Source: Clostridia bacterium (GTDB taxonomy: Bacteria > Bacillota_A > Clostridia > Oscillospirales > CAG-272). Taken from it: a DNA stretch of 5,226 bases. Shown here in pieces: positions 1 through 5,226 of the stretch (positions are counted from its first letter, which is position 1; every line of letters starts with the position of its first letter). Position numbers and translations under genes: made by a program. The notes under the pieces were generated by a model. The model did no database searches. It was not told the DNA's origin and worked only from the letters and a program-made list of their open reading frames with translations. The stretch is from NCBI GenBank assembly GCA_017407725.1, contig JAFQWB010000032.1:1-5226 (forward strand). Reading direction: 5' to 3'.

Positions 1-7
1 GCACTAT

Positions 8-112
8 TCGGGATCTACATTAAGCGGAGTAACCAATCCCTTTTGTAGATCCCGACACTCCGTGTCGCCCTTCGGGTTCGACTCCGCTTCGCTTCGCTCA
101 GGATGACACGTG
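8..112. repeat. structured, probably dispersed REP/MITE-like intergenic repeat
   Basis: This non-coding, GC-rich block is packed with self-complementary segments. TCGGGATCTACA (8-19) and TGTAGATCCCGA (44-55) form a perfect 12-bp inverted repeat around a 24-nt loop. CGACAC (53-58) and GTGTCG (62-67) form a hairpin with a 3-nt loop, and CCCTTCGGG follows at 68-76. AAGCGGAGT (22-30), inside the first loop, is perfectly complementary to ACTCCGCTT (81-89). CGTGTC (61-66) can also pair with GACACG (105-110). A short pentamer run CGCTT-CGCTT-CGCTC lies at 85-99. On the minus strand the right half reads TCATCCTGAGCGAAGCGAAG, a type of sequence I recall as a scattered intergenic repeat in many bacterial genomes. 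That copies exist elsewhere in this genome is inference, since only one copy is in the window. The true left boundary may lie outside the window. Confidence 0.55.
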
Positions 113-257
113 GGGGCGATGTCTTGTACTTTATCATAGATACGTATAGGTGAAGGCTTGGTGCAATGGCTTTGCTTCACTAAAATGATGAGGATTCCTT
201 GTCATTATTGAAAACAAAATGAACCGCATATATCATTTTCTCAATTTGAAAATCGGA
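113..257. other. AT-rich intergenic spacer without a gene
   Basis: No credible coding sequence is seen on either strand. The stretch holds weak fold-back segments: GTGAAG (150-155) with CTTCAC (175-180), a 10-bp stem at 184-193/197-206, and AAAATGA (216-222) with TCATTTT (233-239). ATTTTC (235-240) can instead pair with GAAAAT (248-253). I see no tRNA, riboswitch or clear promoter. Its GC is clearly lower than that of the repeat to its left, so the repeat looks like an insertion beside an ordinary spacer, though this is only an impression. Confidence 0.5.
184..206 (+). other. possible RNA hairpin, better formed on the + strand
   Basis: AATGATGAGG (184-193) and CCTTGTCATT (197-206) form a 10-bp stem around a 3-nt loop ATT when read as + strand RNA. 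Two adjacent pairs are U-G and G-U wobbles (189/201 and 190/200). On the minus strand these become A-C mismatches, so the structure favours + strand RNA. No U-run follows, so it is not a standard intrinsic terminator. It may be a chance fold or a relic of a short repeat. Confidence 0.25.
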
Positions 258-260
258 CTA

Positions 261-290
261 AAAAAACCTTCTCGATAGAGAAGGTTTTTT
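261..290. terminator. bidirectional intrinsic terminator at the end of the operon
   Basis: A perfect 13-bp inverted repeat (261-273 with 278-290) encloses a 4-nt GATA loop. The core is CCTTCTC/GAGAAGG, and the outer six pairs are an A-run on the left and a T-run on the right. RNA read from either strand therefore has a stem followed by a U-tract. For the minus-strand operon it begins 11 nt after the TAA stop of the isomerase-like gene, the usual place for a Rho-independent terminator. It could equally stop a + strand transcript arriving from the left, but no such gene is in the window. Confidence 0.93.
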
Positions 291-301
291 GTGTTTAATA
301 T

Positions 302-1201
302 TTATCTAGGTCTGTTTTCGTCGACTCTCTTTGCAAGTGTTCTGCCGATATCTGCCATAAGTCTTAAATAGCAAGGAAGGAGGTCGTCATCTGCACCTGC
401 GCAAAGCCAACCGGTTTCAAAGGTGAAATCTCCCTTATAATCGATCTCGCCAAGCGCCTTGGTAACCTCGACCCAATCGATCTTTCCAAGACCGGGAATC
501 GAGTGCTGATCCGCTCTGTAATCGTTATCGTGAACGTGGAGAGATCCAAGTCTATCATGTCCGAGTGCTCTTACGAAATCCCACGATTCATGCTCTCTCT
601 GCGCAAGTCCGATATGTCCGATATCAAGGCAAGCCGTGATCGCATCGCTATTGAGTGTATCAATATAGCGAACAAACTCATCAATAGATGCGCAGGTATC
701 GGGGATTATGTATTTTCTTCTTGGGTCTACCTGGAACATATTCTCGACACCGATTTTAACGTTATATTCCTTTGCATAAGGAATAAGGCGTCTATAGTAG
801 TCCATATTCAGATTGAATATTTCCTCCTCGTGTCCGCAGTAAGTAAAATGATGAAGGGGGTGAACTACCGAAACAGATGCACCGAGTATTCCCGAAATCT
901 CAAGAGTTCTGTAAAATCTCGGCATAATCACGTTCTCAAACTCATCGGGAGAATTCCATCTTGCATACGGAAACGTAAAGGGCGCGTGTGTCTGATTGAT
1001 CTCAATACCAATCTTATTAGCCATTTTTCTGATGTTCTCGGCGTGCTCTCTATAGCCATCGCCCGAAAGAGCCGAGTTATCGTCAACAAGCTCTCCAAGA
1101 CCGTAATCTACTGCATCGAAGCCTGCCTCCTTCGAAAGAAGGAGCGCTTTTTCGGTTCCGACCTTTGCTTCAATTGTGCCAAGCGGGAATGATATTTTCA
1201 T
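302..1201 (-). CDS. sugar phosphate isomerase/epimerase-like TIM-barrel protein
   Basis: This 299-residue protein belongs to the xylose isomerase-like TIM-barrel family (AP endonuclease 2-type fold), whose cytoplasmic members usually isomerise or epimerise sugars, inositols or hydroxy-acids at a divalent metal. Metal-site candidates lie at the expected strand ends: Glu153 in IGVEN, Asp193 and His196 in LDIGH, His222 and His224 in LHVHDND, and Glu262 in FTFETG. His72 (NQTHAPF) and His114 (VVHPLHH) are likely active-site residues. The GLGKIDW segment (237-243) is typical of the family. No signal peptide or membrane segment is seen. An ATG four codons upstream (1213) is possible, but its AGG touches the start codon with no spacer, so the ATG at 1201 is preferred. 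It is the last gene of the run, about 25 nt after the FliB-like gene. The fold is secure. The substrate cannot be read from the sequence and its neighbours give no sugar context. Confidence 0.88.
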   Translation of the reverse strand: MKISFPLGTIEAKVGTEKALLLSKEAGFDAVDYGLGELVDDNSALSGDGYREHAENIRKMANKIGIEINQTHAPFTFPYARWNSPDEFENVIMPRFYRTLEISGILGASVSVVHPLHHFTYCGHEEEIFNLNMDYYRRLIPYAKEYNVKIGVENMFQVDPRRKYIIPDTCASIDEFVRYIDTLNSDAITACLDIGHIGLAQREHESWDFVRALGHDRLGSLHVHDNDYRADQHSIPGLGKIDWVEVTKALGEIDYKGDFTFETGWLCAGADDDLLPCYLRLMADIGRTLAKRVDENRPR

Positions 1202-1206
1202 TGATC

Positions 1207-1211
1207 TCACC
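1207..1211 (-). promoter_or_regulatory. ribosome binding site that decides the isomerase-like gene start
   Basis: On the minus strand GGTGA stands 5 nt before the ATG at 1201, a workable Shine-Dalgarno match and spacing. The alternative in-frame ATG at 1213 has AGG directly against the start codon with no spacer. Family members also tend to begin close to the MKISFPLG sequence that the 1201 start gives. Confidence 0.6.
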
Positions 1212-1226
1212 ATCCTTTGGGATTTT

Positions 1227-2174
1227 TTAATTTATTTCATATCGGTATTCGGAAAGATACTCAAGAAGGCTTTCTGTATTTTCCTCGGAGTATTCTATCT
1301 CGCCCGAATACATTCTTGAAATTTCGATAAGTGTTTCTAAAGAAGAATTGTTTTCTTCTATACATTTTCTGAAAATTGCACCGATGATCCTTACAGAAAG
1401 CACGGCAAAAGCAAGTCTTTCCTTCGCATCATTTTCGTCTTCTGCAGATATAAAATGTCTGTAAATAAAATAATGAAGTATCTGCTCAAGCGGTGCATCG
1501 AATCCATCCGGAAGATATTCCTCATCCCCGATATCACCAAGCTTATCAAGAAAGAGATCCCAGCTTTTATCAAGCCTTTCAAGATATGAAAGCTCATTTG
1601 CCCATTCTTTTATGCTTCTATCCGAAAGATAAAGCTCAAAGGTACTTATGAGCATTTCTATTCTCTTTTTGAGGGTGTGACTTCTGTCAAGTATTACGGC
1701 AAATGCCTTACTTCTCATAGAAAGAAGCTGTTTTTCAAATTCTGCAAGATCGTCTGCGCATCCATCTTCACTCTCTTCGAGTGTAACAGATTCTGTATTT
1801 TCAACGATGATCCTTGCCGCCTCCTCACAGACCATTCCGATGCCGATCTCTTCCCTTTGTCCTATGAAGTTACGGAATCTCGGGTGCTCTGTACAGATAT
1901 TGCAAAGTGAATCTTCGCCGAGTGTGAGTATAAGCTCGCACAGTCCGTTTTCAAGAAGAAACGGGCATCTTTCGTTATCGGAGAGAATGAACTCGGCTCC
2001 GTTATCTTCGATTTTAATGCACTCACATATCTTCTTCCCTATTTTTCCGTCAAGAGATCTGTAATATGCAAGAGTATCATCGTCAACGCCTATCTCCCAG
2101 CCTATACAGCAGCTATGGCGGCATTTATCGGCTATGCATTTGAATTTACTATAATAAGAAGGAAAGACTTTCAT
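1227..2174 (-). CDS. FliB-like Cys-rich protein (flagellin lysine-N-methylase family)
   Basis: This roughly 315-residue protein matches the FliB family by its Cys-rich N-terminal half: C13-x4-C18-x3-C22-C23-x2-W26, then CPFL (C70), GLC (C79), and LCNICTEHPRF (C91, C94), with C116 further on. Salmonella FliB N-methylates lysines of flagellin and has been reported to hold a [4Fe-4S] cluster; the cysteines here would suit cluster binding. The C-terminal half is helical, acidic and less conserved, and the protein is shorter than Salmonella FliB (about 400 residues). No flagellin or motility gene is in the window, so the substrate may be another protein or peptide. The start is the ATG at 2174, whose A is also the last base of the MATE stop codon (TGATG), with only a weak Shine-Dalgarno, so translation probably depends on coupling. 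A TTG at 2177 would give one extra residue. Family assignment is fairly sure; methylase activity on flagellin is not. Confidence 0.75.
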   Translation of the reverse strand: MKVFPSYYSKFKCIADKCRHSCCIGWEIGVDDDTLAYYRSLDGKIGKKICECIKIEDNGAEFILSDNERCPFLLENGLCELILTLGEDSLCNICTEHPRFRNFIGQREEIGIGMVCEEAARIIVENTESVTLEESEDGCADDLAEFEKQLLSMRSKAFAVILDRSHTLKKRIEMLISTFELYLSDRSIKEWANELSYLERLDKSWDLFLDKLGDIGDEEYLPDGFDAPLEQILHYFIYRHFISAEDENDAKERLAFAVLSVRIIGAIFRKCIEENNSSLETLIEISRMYSGEIEYSEENTESLLEYLSEYRYEIN

Positions 2175-3577
2175 CAAGACCGATCACTTTCATTATTGAC
2201 AATACTGTTTATCCAGGTGCCGCGATGGATCATATATCCGCAGATAAAGCACTTGATAACCTCAGCCATCTGGCAGATTATATAAAGCGGAATTATCGGG
2301 ATATCCGTAAATCTGCTCAGTATAAATGCAAGCGGAACGCTGAACACCCAGACGTACATACCGTCAAGCATAAAGGTTATGAGAGTTTTTCCACCCGATC
2401 TTATTGTAAAATAGGATGCGTGAGCATATGCGTGGAAAGGCATAAGCACAGCGCATATAATTATAAGCGCAGTTGCAAGCGATCTTACCGAATCTGTTGT
2501 TTTGTATATCATCGGGAATACGCCCGAAAGTGCGGCGAGTATCGATCCGAATATGATACATGAGAAAACAGAGGTTGCAATAAGCTTTGTTACCCATTCT
2601 CTTACCTTTTCTCTCGGTTCGCCCTTTCCGAGCATCTGACCTATGATAATTCCAACTGTGCTTCCTATTGAAAGGAAGACAACACTTATGAGGTTATTTA
2701 TCGTTGTAGAGATATTAAGCGCAGATACCACAACAAGTCCTCTTTCCGAATAGCACTGTGTTATCACCGCCATTCCGAGCGACCAGAGAGCTTCGTTTGC
2801 GAGAAGGGGCATTCCCTTAAGCACAATATTTCCGAAAAGTCTTTTCGGTATATTGAAGGTGGTATAAAGTCCCTTGAACACATCTCTTTCTTTTTTCGAG
2901 AAATGCGACCAAAAAAGAACAATAAGCAATTCAACGTATCTTGAAATTACGGTAGCTACCGCCGCACCTACAACTCCGAGCGCAGGCGCACCAAAATGTC
3001 CGAAAATAAGAACGTAGTTAAGGATCAGGTTGACAAAAACCGCAACGATTCCTGCAACCATAGGAAGAACCGAATTTCCCGTTTCTCTCAAGGTTGACGA
3101 ATATGCATTTGCAAGAGCAAACGGCAAAAGCCCTATCATCATTACCTTTAGATAATCAATACCGAACGAAAGAGATGCCAGCGCATCCTCGGGACTTCCC
3201 TCTCCCTTGAGGTACTGCTTTATAAGGAAGTCTCCCCCAAACTCAAATACGGCAATTCCCACTACTGTAAGAAGAACTCCAATAAGCAGCTTGAAGCGTA
3301 CCGTGTGTCTTATTCCCTCTTTATCTCCGCTTCCGTGATACTGTGCGGTAAAAATTCCCGCACCCGATACCGCGCCGAAAACGCACAAATTAAAAACGAA
3401 AAGTATCTGGTTGACTATCGAAACACCGTTCATTTCGACATCGCCGATATTTCCGACCATTATATTGTCAAGGAGCGATACAAAGTTTGTAATAAAATTC
3501 TGTATTATTATGGGGAGCGCTATAACGAAAAGTCTTTTATAAAACGCCTTATCTCCAATAAACTTTTTTAAGAACAT
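2174..3577 (-). CDS. MATE family multidrug/metabolite exporter
   Basis: This 467-residue inner-membrane protein has the length and hydrophobic pattern of a 12-helix MATE transporter, which exports drugs or metabolites using a Na+ or H+ gradient. Visible family features are LLDNIMVGNIGD (35-46) at the end of helix 1, with Asp37, then LRETGNSVLPM (163-173) and NYVLIFGHFGAPALGVVGAA (187-206) in the N-lobe. In the C-lobe are NEALWSLGMAV (261-271) and LDGMYVWVFSVPLAF (404-418). The break between lobes falls near residues 225-250, a charged loop (SKKERDVF). The ATG at 3577 is chosen because GGAGGA (3581-3586) precedes it with a short 3-nt gap. The gene starts 12 nt after the metA stop and its own stop overlaps the FliB-like start by one base, so all three are probably co-transcribed. 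Nothing in the sequence fixes the substrate. Confidence 0.93.
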   Translation of the reverse strand: MFLKKFIGDKAFYKRLFVIALPIIIQNFITNFVSLLDNIMVGNIGDVEMNGVSIVNQILFVFNLCVFGAVSGAGIFTAQYHGSGDKEGIRHTVRFKLLIGVLLTVVGIAVFEFGGDFLIKQYLKGEGSPEDALASLSFGIDYLKVMMIGLLPFALANAYSSTLRETGNSVLPMVAGIVAVFVNLILNYVLIFGHFGAPALGVVGAAVATVISRYVELLIVLFWSHFSKKERDVFKGLYTTFNIPKRLFGNIVLKGMPLLANEALWSLGMAVITQCYSERGLVVVSALNISTTINNLISVVFLSIGSTVGIIIGQMLGKGEPREKVREWVTKLIATSVFSCIIFGSILAALSGVFPMIYKTTDSVRSLATALIIICAVLMPFHAYAHASYFTIRSGGKTLITFMLDGMYVWVFSVPLAFILSRFTDIPIIPLYIICQMAEVIKCFICGYMIHRGTWINSIVNNESDRS

Positions 3578-3589
3578 CTTTCCTCCGAA

Positions 3590-4504
3590 CTACTTTATCT
3601 TCTCAATGTCATATGGCGTTGTTTGATATACAAAGTAGTTGAGCCAGTTTGCAAAAAGAAGATTTGCATGTGCTCTCCAGGATACCAGCGGCGGCTTTGA
3701 CGGATCATTATCCGTAAAATAATTTTTGGGAATATCTATCGGCTTTCCTTCGTTAAGATCTCTCAGATATTCATTCTTGAGGGTGTCTGCATCATATTCG
3801 GAATGTCCCGTTATAAAGATTCGTCTTCCTCCCTCATCGGCGGCGGCATATACGCCGCCTTCTATGCTTGAAGCGAGTATTTTGAGTCCGCTGTTTCTGA
3901 CGTCCTCTGTTCTTACCGTAGTATGACGTGACTGCGGTACCATAAATATCTCATCAAAGCCTCTGAAAAGGATGGATCTTTTATAATCCACAGTATGAGG
4001 AAATACTCCGAAAAGCTTTTTTTCAAGCGGGATCTTATCAACATTATAGTGATAGTAAAATCCTGCCTGCGCTCCCCAGCATATGTGAAGCGTGCTGTGA
4101 ACGTGAGTCTTGCTCCACTCCATTATCTCGCAAAGCTCCTGCCAATACTCTACCTCCTCAAAGGGCATTTGCTCAACCGGAGCACCCGTTATGATCATTC
4201 CGTCAAAGGTTCTTTCCTTGATGTCGTCAAAGGTCTTATAGAATGCAAGAAGATGCTCGGCAGACGTGTTTTTCGACTGGTGAGTTTTAGTCTTTATAAG
4301 CTCAAGATCAACCTGAAGGGGTGTGTTTCCGAGAAGACGCGACAGCTGTGTCTCGGTTTCTATCTTCTTGGGCATAAGGTTGAGCAATAATATTTTAAGC
4401 GGTCTTATATCCTGCGTAAGCGCTCTTGTCTCTGTCATAACGAATATATTTTCGTTTGTCAGAGTTTGCACCGCAGGTAAATCGTTCGGGATTTTGATCG
4501 GCAT
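3590..4504 (-). CDS. metA: homoserine O-acetyltransferase (MetA family)
   Basis: MetA acylates the hydroxyl of L-homoserine, the committed step of methionine synthesis, in the cytoplasm. The 304-residue length is close to the 309 of E. coli MetA. The catalytic triad is visible: Cys142 in HICWGAQAG (acyl-enzyme nucleophile), and His234 and Glu236 in ITGHSEYD, one position short of the E. coli numbering (235/237). Lys163, Ser192 (VPQSRHT) and Arg248 (EYLRDL) match the substrate-binding positions. Residue 111 is Glu ([11 protein letters not shown]). Glu here is the residue linked to acetyl-CoA specificity in Bacillus cereus MetA, whereas Gly marks succinyl-CoA enzymes, so the product is predicted to be O-acetylhomoserine. 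This suits the upstream metY gene, 18 nt away. The ATG at 4504 has AAGGAGT (4512-4518) at a 7-nt spacing. Control, for example by a SAM-responsive leader, would lie upstream of metY, outside the window. Confidence 0.96.
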   Translation of the reverse strand: MPIKIPNDLPAVQTLTNENIFVMTETRALTQDIRPLKILLLNLMPKKIETETQLSRLLGNTPLQVDLELIKTKTHQSKNTSAEHLLAFYKTFDDIKERTFDGMIITGAPVEQMPFEEVEYWQELCEIMEWSKTHVHSTLHICWGAQAGFYYHYNVDKIPLEKKLFGVFPHTVDYKRSILFRGFDEIFMVPQSRHTTVRTEDVRNSGLKILASSIEGGVYAAADEGGRRIFITGHSEYDADTLKNEYLRDLNEGKPIDIPKNYFTDNDPSKPPLVSWRAHANLLFANWLNYFVYQTTPYDIEKIK

Positions 4505-4522
4505 ATGGGTTACTCCTTAGTT

Positions 4523-5226
4523 TTATGCATTTATTGCATCAAGTGCCTGCTTGATATCTGCAATGAGGTCGTCGCTGTTTTCTATTCCGCACGAGAATCT
4601 TACAAGATCAGAAGGTACTCCCGCATTGATAAGCTCTTCTTCGCTCATCTGTCTGTGCGTTGAGCTTGCAGGATGCAGACAGCAGGTTCTTGCATCTGCA
4701 ACGTGAGTCTCAATTGCGGCAATTCTGAGATTCTTCATAAAGCATTCTGCCGCTTCTCTTCCGCCCTTTATTCCAAAGCTTACAACTCCGCAGGTTCCGT
4801 CCTTCATATACTTCATTGCAAGATCGTAATACTTATCTCCCTCAAGACCGGGATATACTACCCAGCTGATACGGTTATCGCTCTTAAGATAATTTGCAAC
4901 CGCAAGAGCATTCTCGCAATGGCGCTTCATTCTGACGTGAAGACTTTCAAGTCCGAGGTTAAGTATAAAGGCATTCTGCGGAGCCTGGATCGAACCGAGG
5001 TCTCTCATAAGCTGTGCCGTTGCCTTTGTAATATACGCACCCTCAAGTCCGAAACGCTCTGTATAGGTTATTCCGTGATAGCTTTCATCGGGAGTGCAGA
5101 GTCCCGGGAATTTATCGGGATATTTCGTCCAATCAAATTTACCAAAGTCAACGATGCATCCGCCTACCGCCGCACCGTGTCCGTCCATATATTTTGTGGT
5201 TGAGTGGGTAACTATATCCGCGCCCC
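4523..5226 (-). CDS. metY: O-acetylhomoserine sulfhydrylase, C-terminal part (cut by window edge)
   Basis: This is the last 234 or so residues of a PLP enzyme of the Cys/Met metabolism family that joins O-acetylhomoserine and sulfide into homocysteine. The open frame runs without a stop to the right edge of the window, so the ATG at 5188 (MDGHGAAVGG) is internal and not a start. Reading upstream gives GADIVTHSTTKYMDGHG, in which the Lys of STTKY (codon at 5192-5194) is the PLP Schiff-base lysine. Downstream signatures are FGLEGAYITK, LGSIQAPQNAFILNLGLESL, HPASSTHRQ (the family's HPAS-TH motif) and VRFSCGIEN, whose Arg normally holds the substrate carboxylate. LGLESL with the long inserted loop before it (FDWTKYPDKFPGL) favours MetY over cystathionine gamma-synthase or gamma-lyase. 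Full-length relatives have about 420-430 residues, so nearly half is missing because of the window, not through damage. It is the first visible gene of the run. Confidence 0.93.
   Translation of the reverse strand, partial: GADIVTHSTTKYMDGHGAAVGGCIVDFGKFDWTKYPDKFPGLCTPDESYHGITYTERFGLEGAYITKATAQLMRDLGSIQAPQNAFILNLGLESLHVRMKRHCENALAVANYLKSDNRISWVVYPGLEGDKYYDLAMKYMKDGTCGVVSFGIKGGREAAECFMKNLRIAAIETHVADARTCCLHPASSTHRQMSEEELINAGVPSDLVRFSCGIENSDDLIADIKQALDAINA

Noticed and set aside
8..112. The repeated short motifs as a CRISPR array or transposon end
   Set aside because: There are no regularly spaced identical repeats with unique spacers, and no transposase or target-site duplication is visible in the window.
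503..1192. A 229-codon open frame on the + strand
   Set aside because: It lies wholly antisense to the isomerase-like gene, whose family motifs are clear. The translated product is rich in Ser, Arg, Cys and Ile with no recognisable domain and has no good ribosome site.
2832..2848. A perfect 8-bp inverted repeat with a 1-nt spacer, CCGAAAAG-T-CTTTTCGG, inside the MATE gene
   Set aside because: It lies within an intact reading frame, has no T-run after it and a 1-nt loop is too small for an RNA hairpin. A chance palindrome in coding sequence is the simpler reading.
4015..4024. A slippery A-AAA-AAG heptamer in the reading frame of metA (codons for Lys162-Lys163), which could suggest programmed -1 frameshifting
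   Set aside because: Lys163 is a conserved binding residue, so the codons are explained by protein need. The -1 frame stops after about eleven codons, no strong downstream stem is evident, and the full-length frame gives complete MetA.
3995..4390. A 131-codon open frame on the + strand
   Set aside because: It is antisense to the catalytic part of metA, including Cys142, and is a shadow of that well-conserved gene.
5186..5188. ATG at 5188 as the true start of a short 221-residue PLP protein
   Set aside because: The frame stays open to the window edge and encodes the PLP-lysine motif STTKY just upstream of this ATG, so the gene continues beyond the window.
4673..5203. A 176-codon open frame on the + strand
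   Set aside because: It is antisense to metY, which has the PLP lysine and other conserved motifs in the opposite frame. The + strand product is Cys/Ser-rich and resembles nothing I recognise.

Overview
The window looks like a piece of a Bacillota (Firmicutes) genome, most likely an anaerobic Clostridia of the Oscillospiraceae/Lachnospiraceae kind. The grounds are purine-rich Shine-Dalgarno sites (AAGGAGT, GGAGGA), moderate GC with many AGA/ATA/AAA codons, and the family types present: an acetyl-CoA-type MetA beside an O-acetylhomoserine sulfhydrylase, a clostridial-style MATE transporter and a FliB-like Cys-rich protein. This placement is inference; there is no rRNA or other marker gene.

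Layout. All five genes lie on the minus strand and read right to left: metY (cut by the right edge, C-terminal half only), metA, a MATE-family exporter, a FliB-like Cys-rich protein, and a TIM-barrel sugar phosphate isomerase/epimerase-like protein. Spacings are 18 nt, 12 nt, a 1-nt stop/start overlap, and about 25 nt. This fits one transcription unit. It ends at a perfect 13-bp stem terminator (261-290), 11 nt past the last stop codon, which is flanked by A and T runs and so can work in both directions.

Function. MetA and MetY form a two-step route from homoserine to homocysteine. MetA carries Glu at position 111, the residue tied to acetyl-CoA rather than succinyl-CoA use, and MetY consumes O-acetylhomoserine plus sulfide, so the two agree. 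The three downstream genes have no evident link to methionine; the tightest coupling is between the MATE exporter and the FliB-like protein.

The first 300 bases hold no gene. Positions 8-112 carry a dense set of complementary segments: a 12-bp inverted repeat, a nested 6-bp hairpin, and a 9-bp segment in the loop of the first repeat that is complementary to a downstream GC-rich stretch. This looks like a dispersed REP/MITE-like repeat unit. Positions 113-257 are AT-rich spacer with weak hairpins. I see no convincing new defence or mobile system; the most unusual items are the structured repeat and the MATE/FliB-like gene pair.
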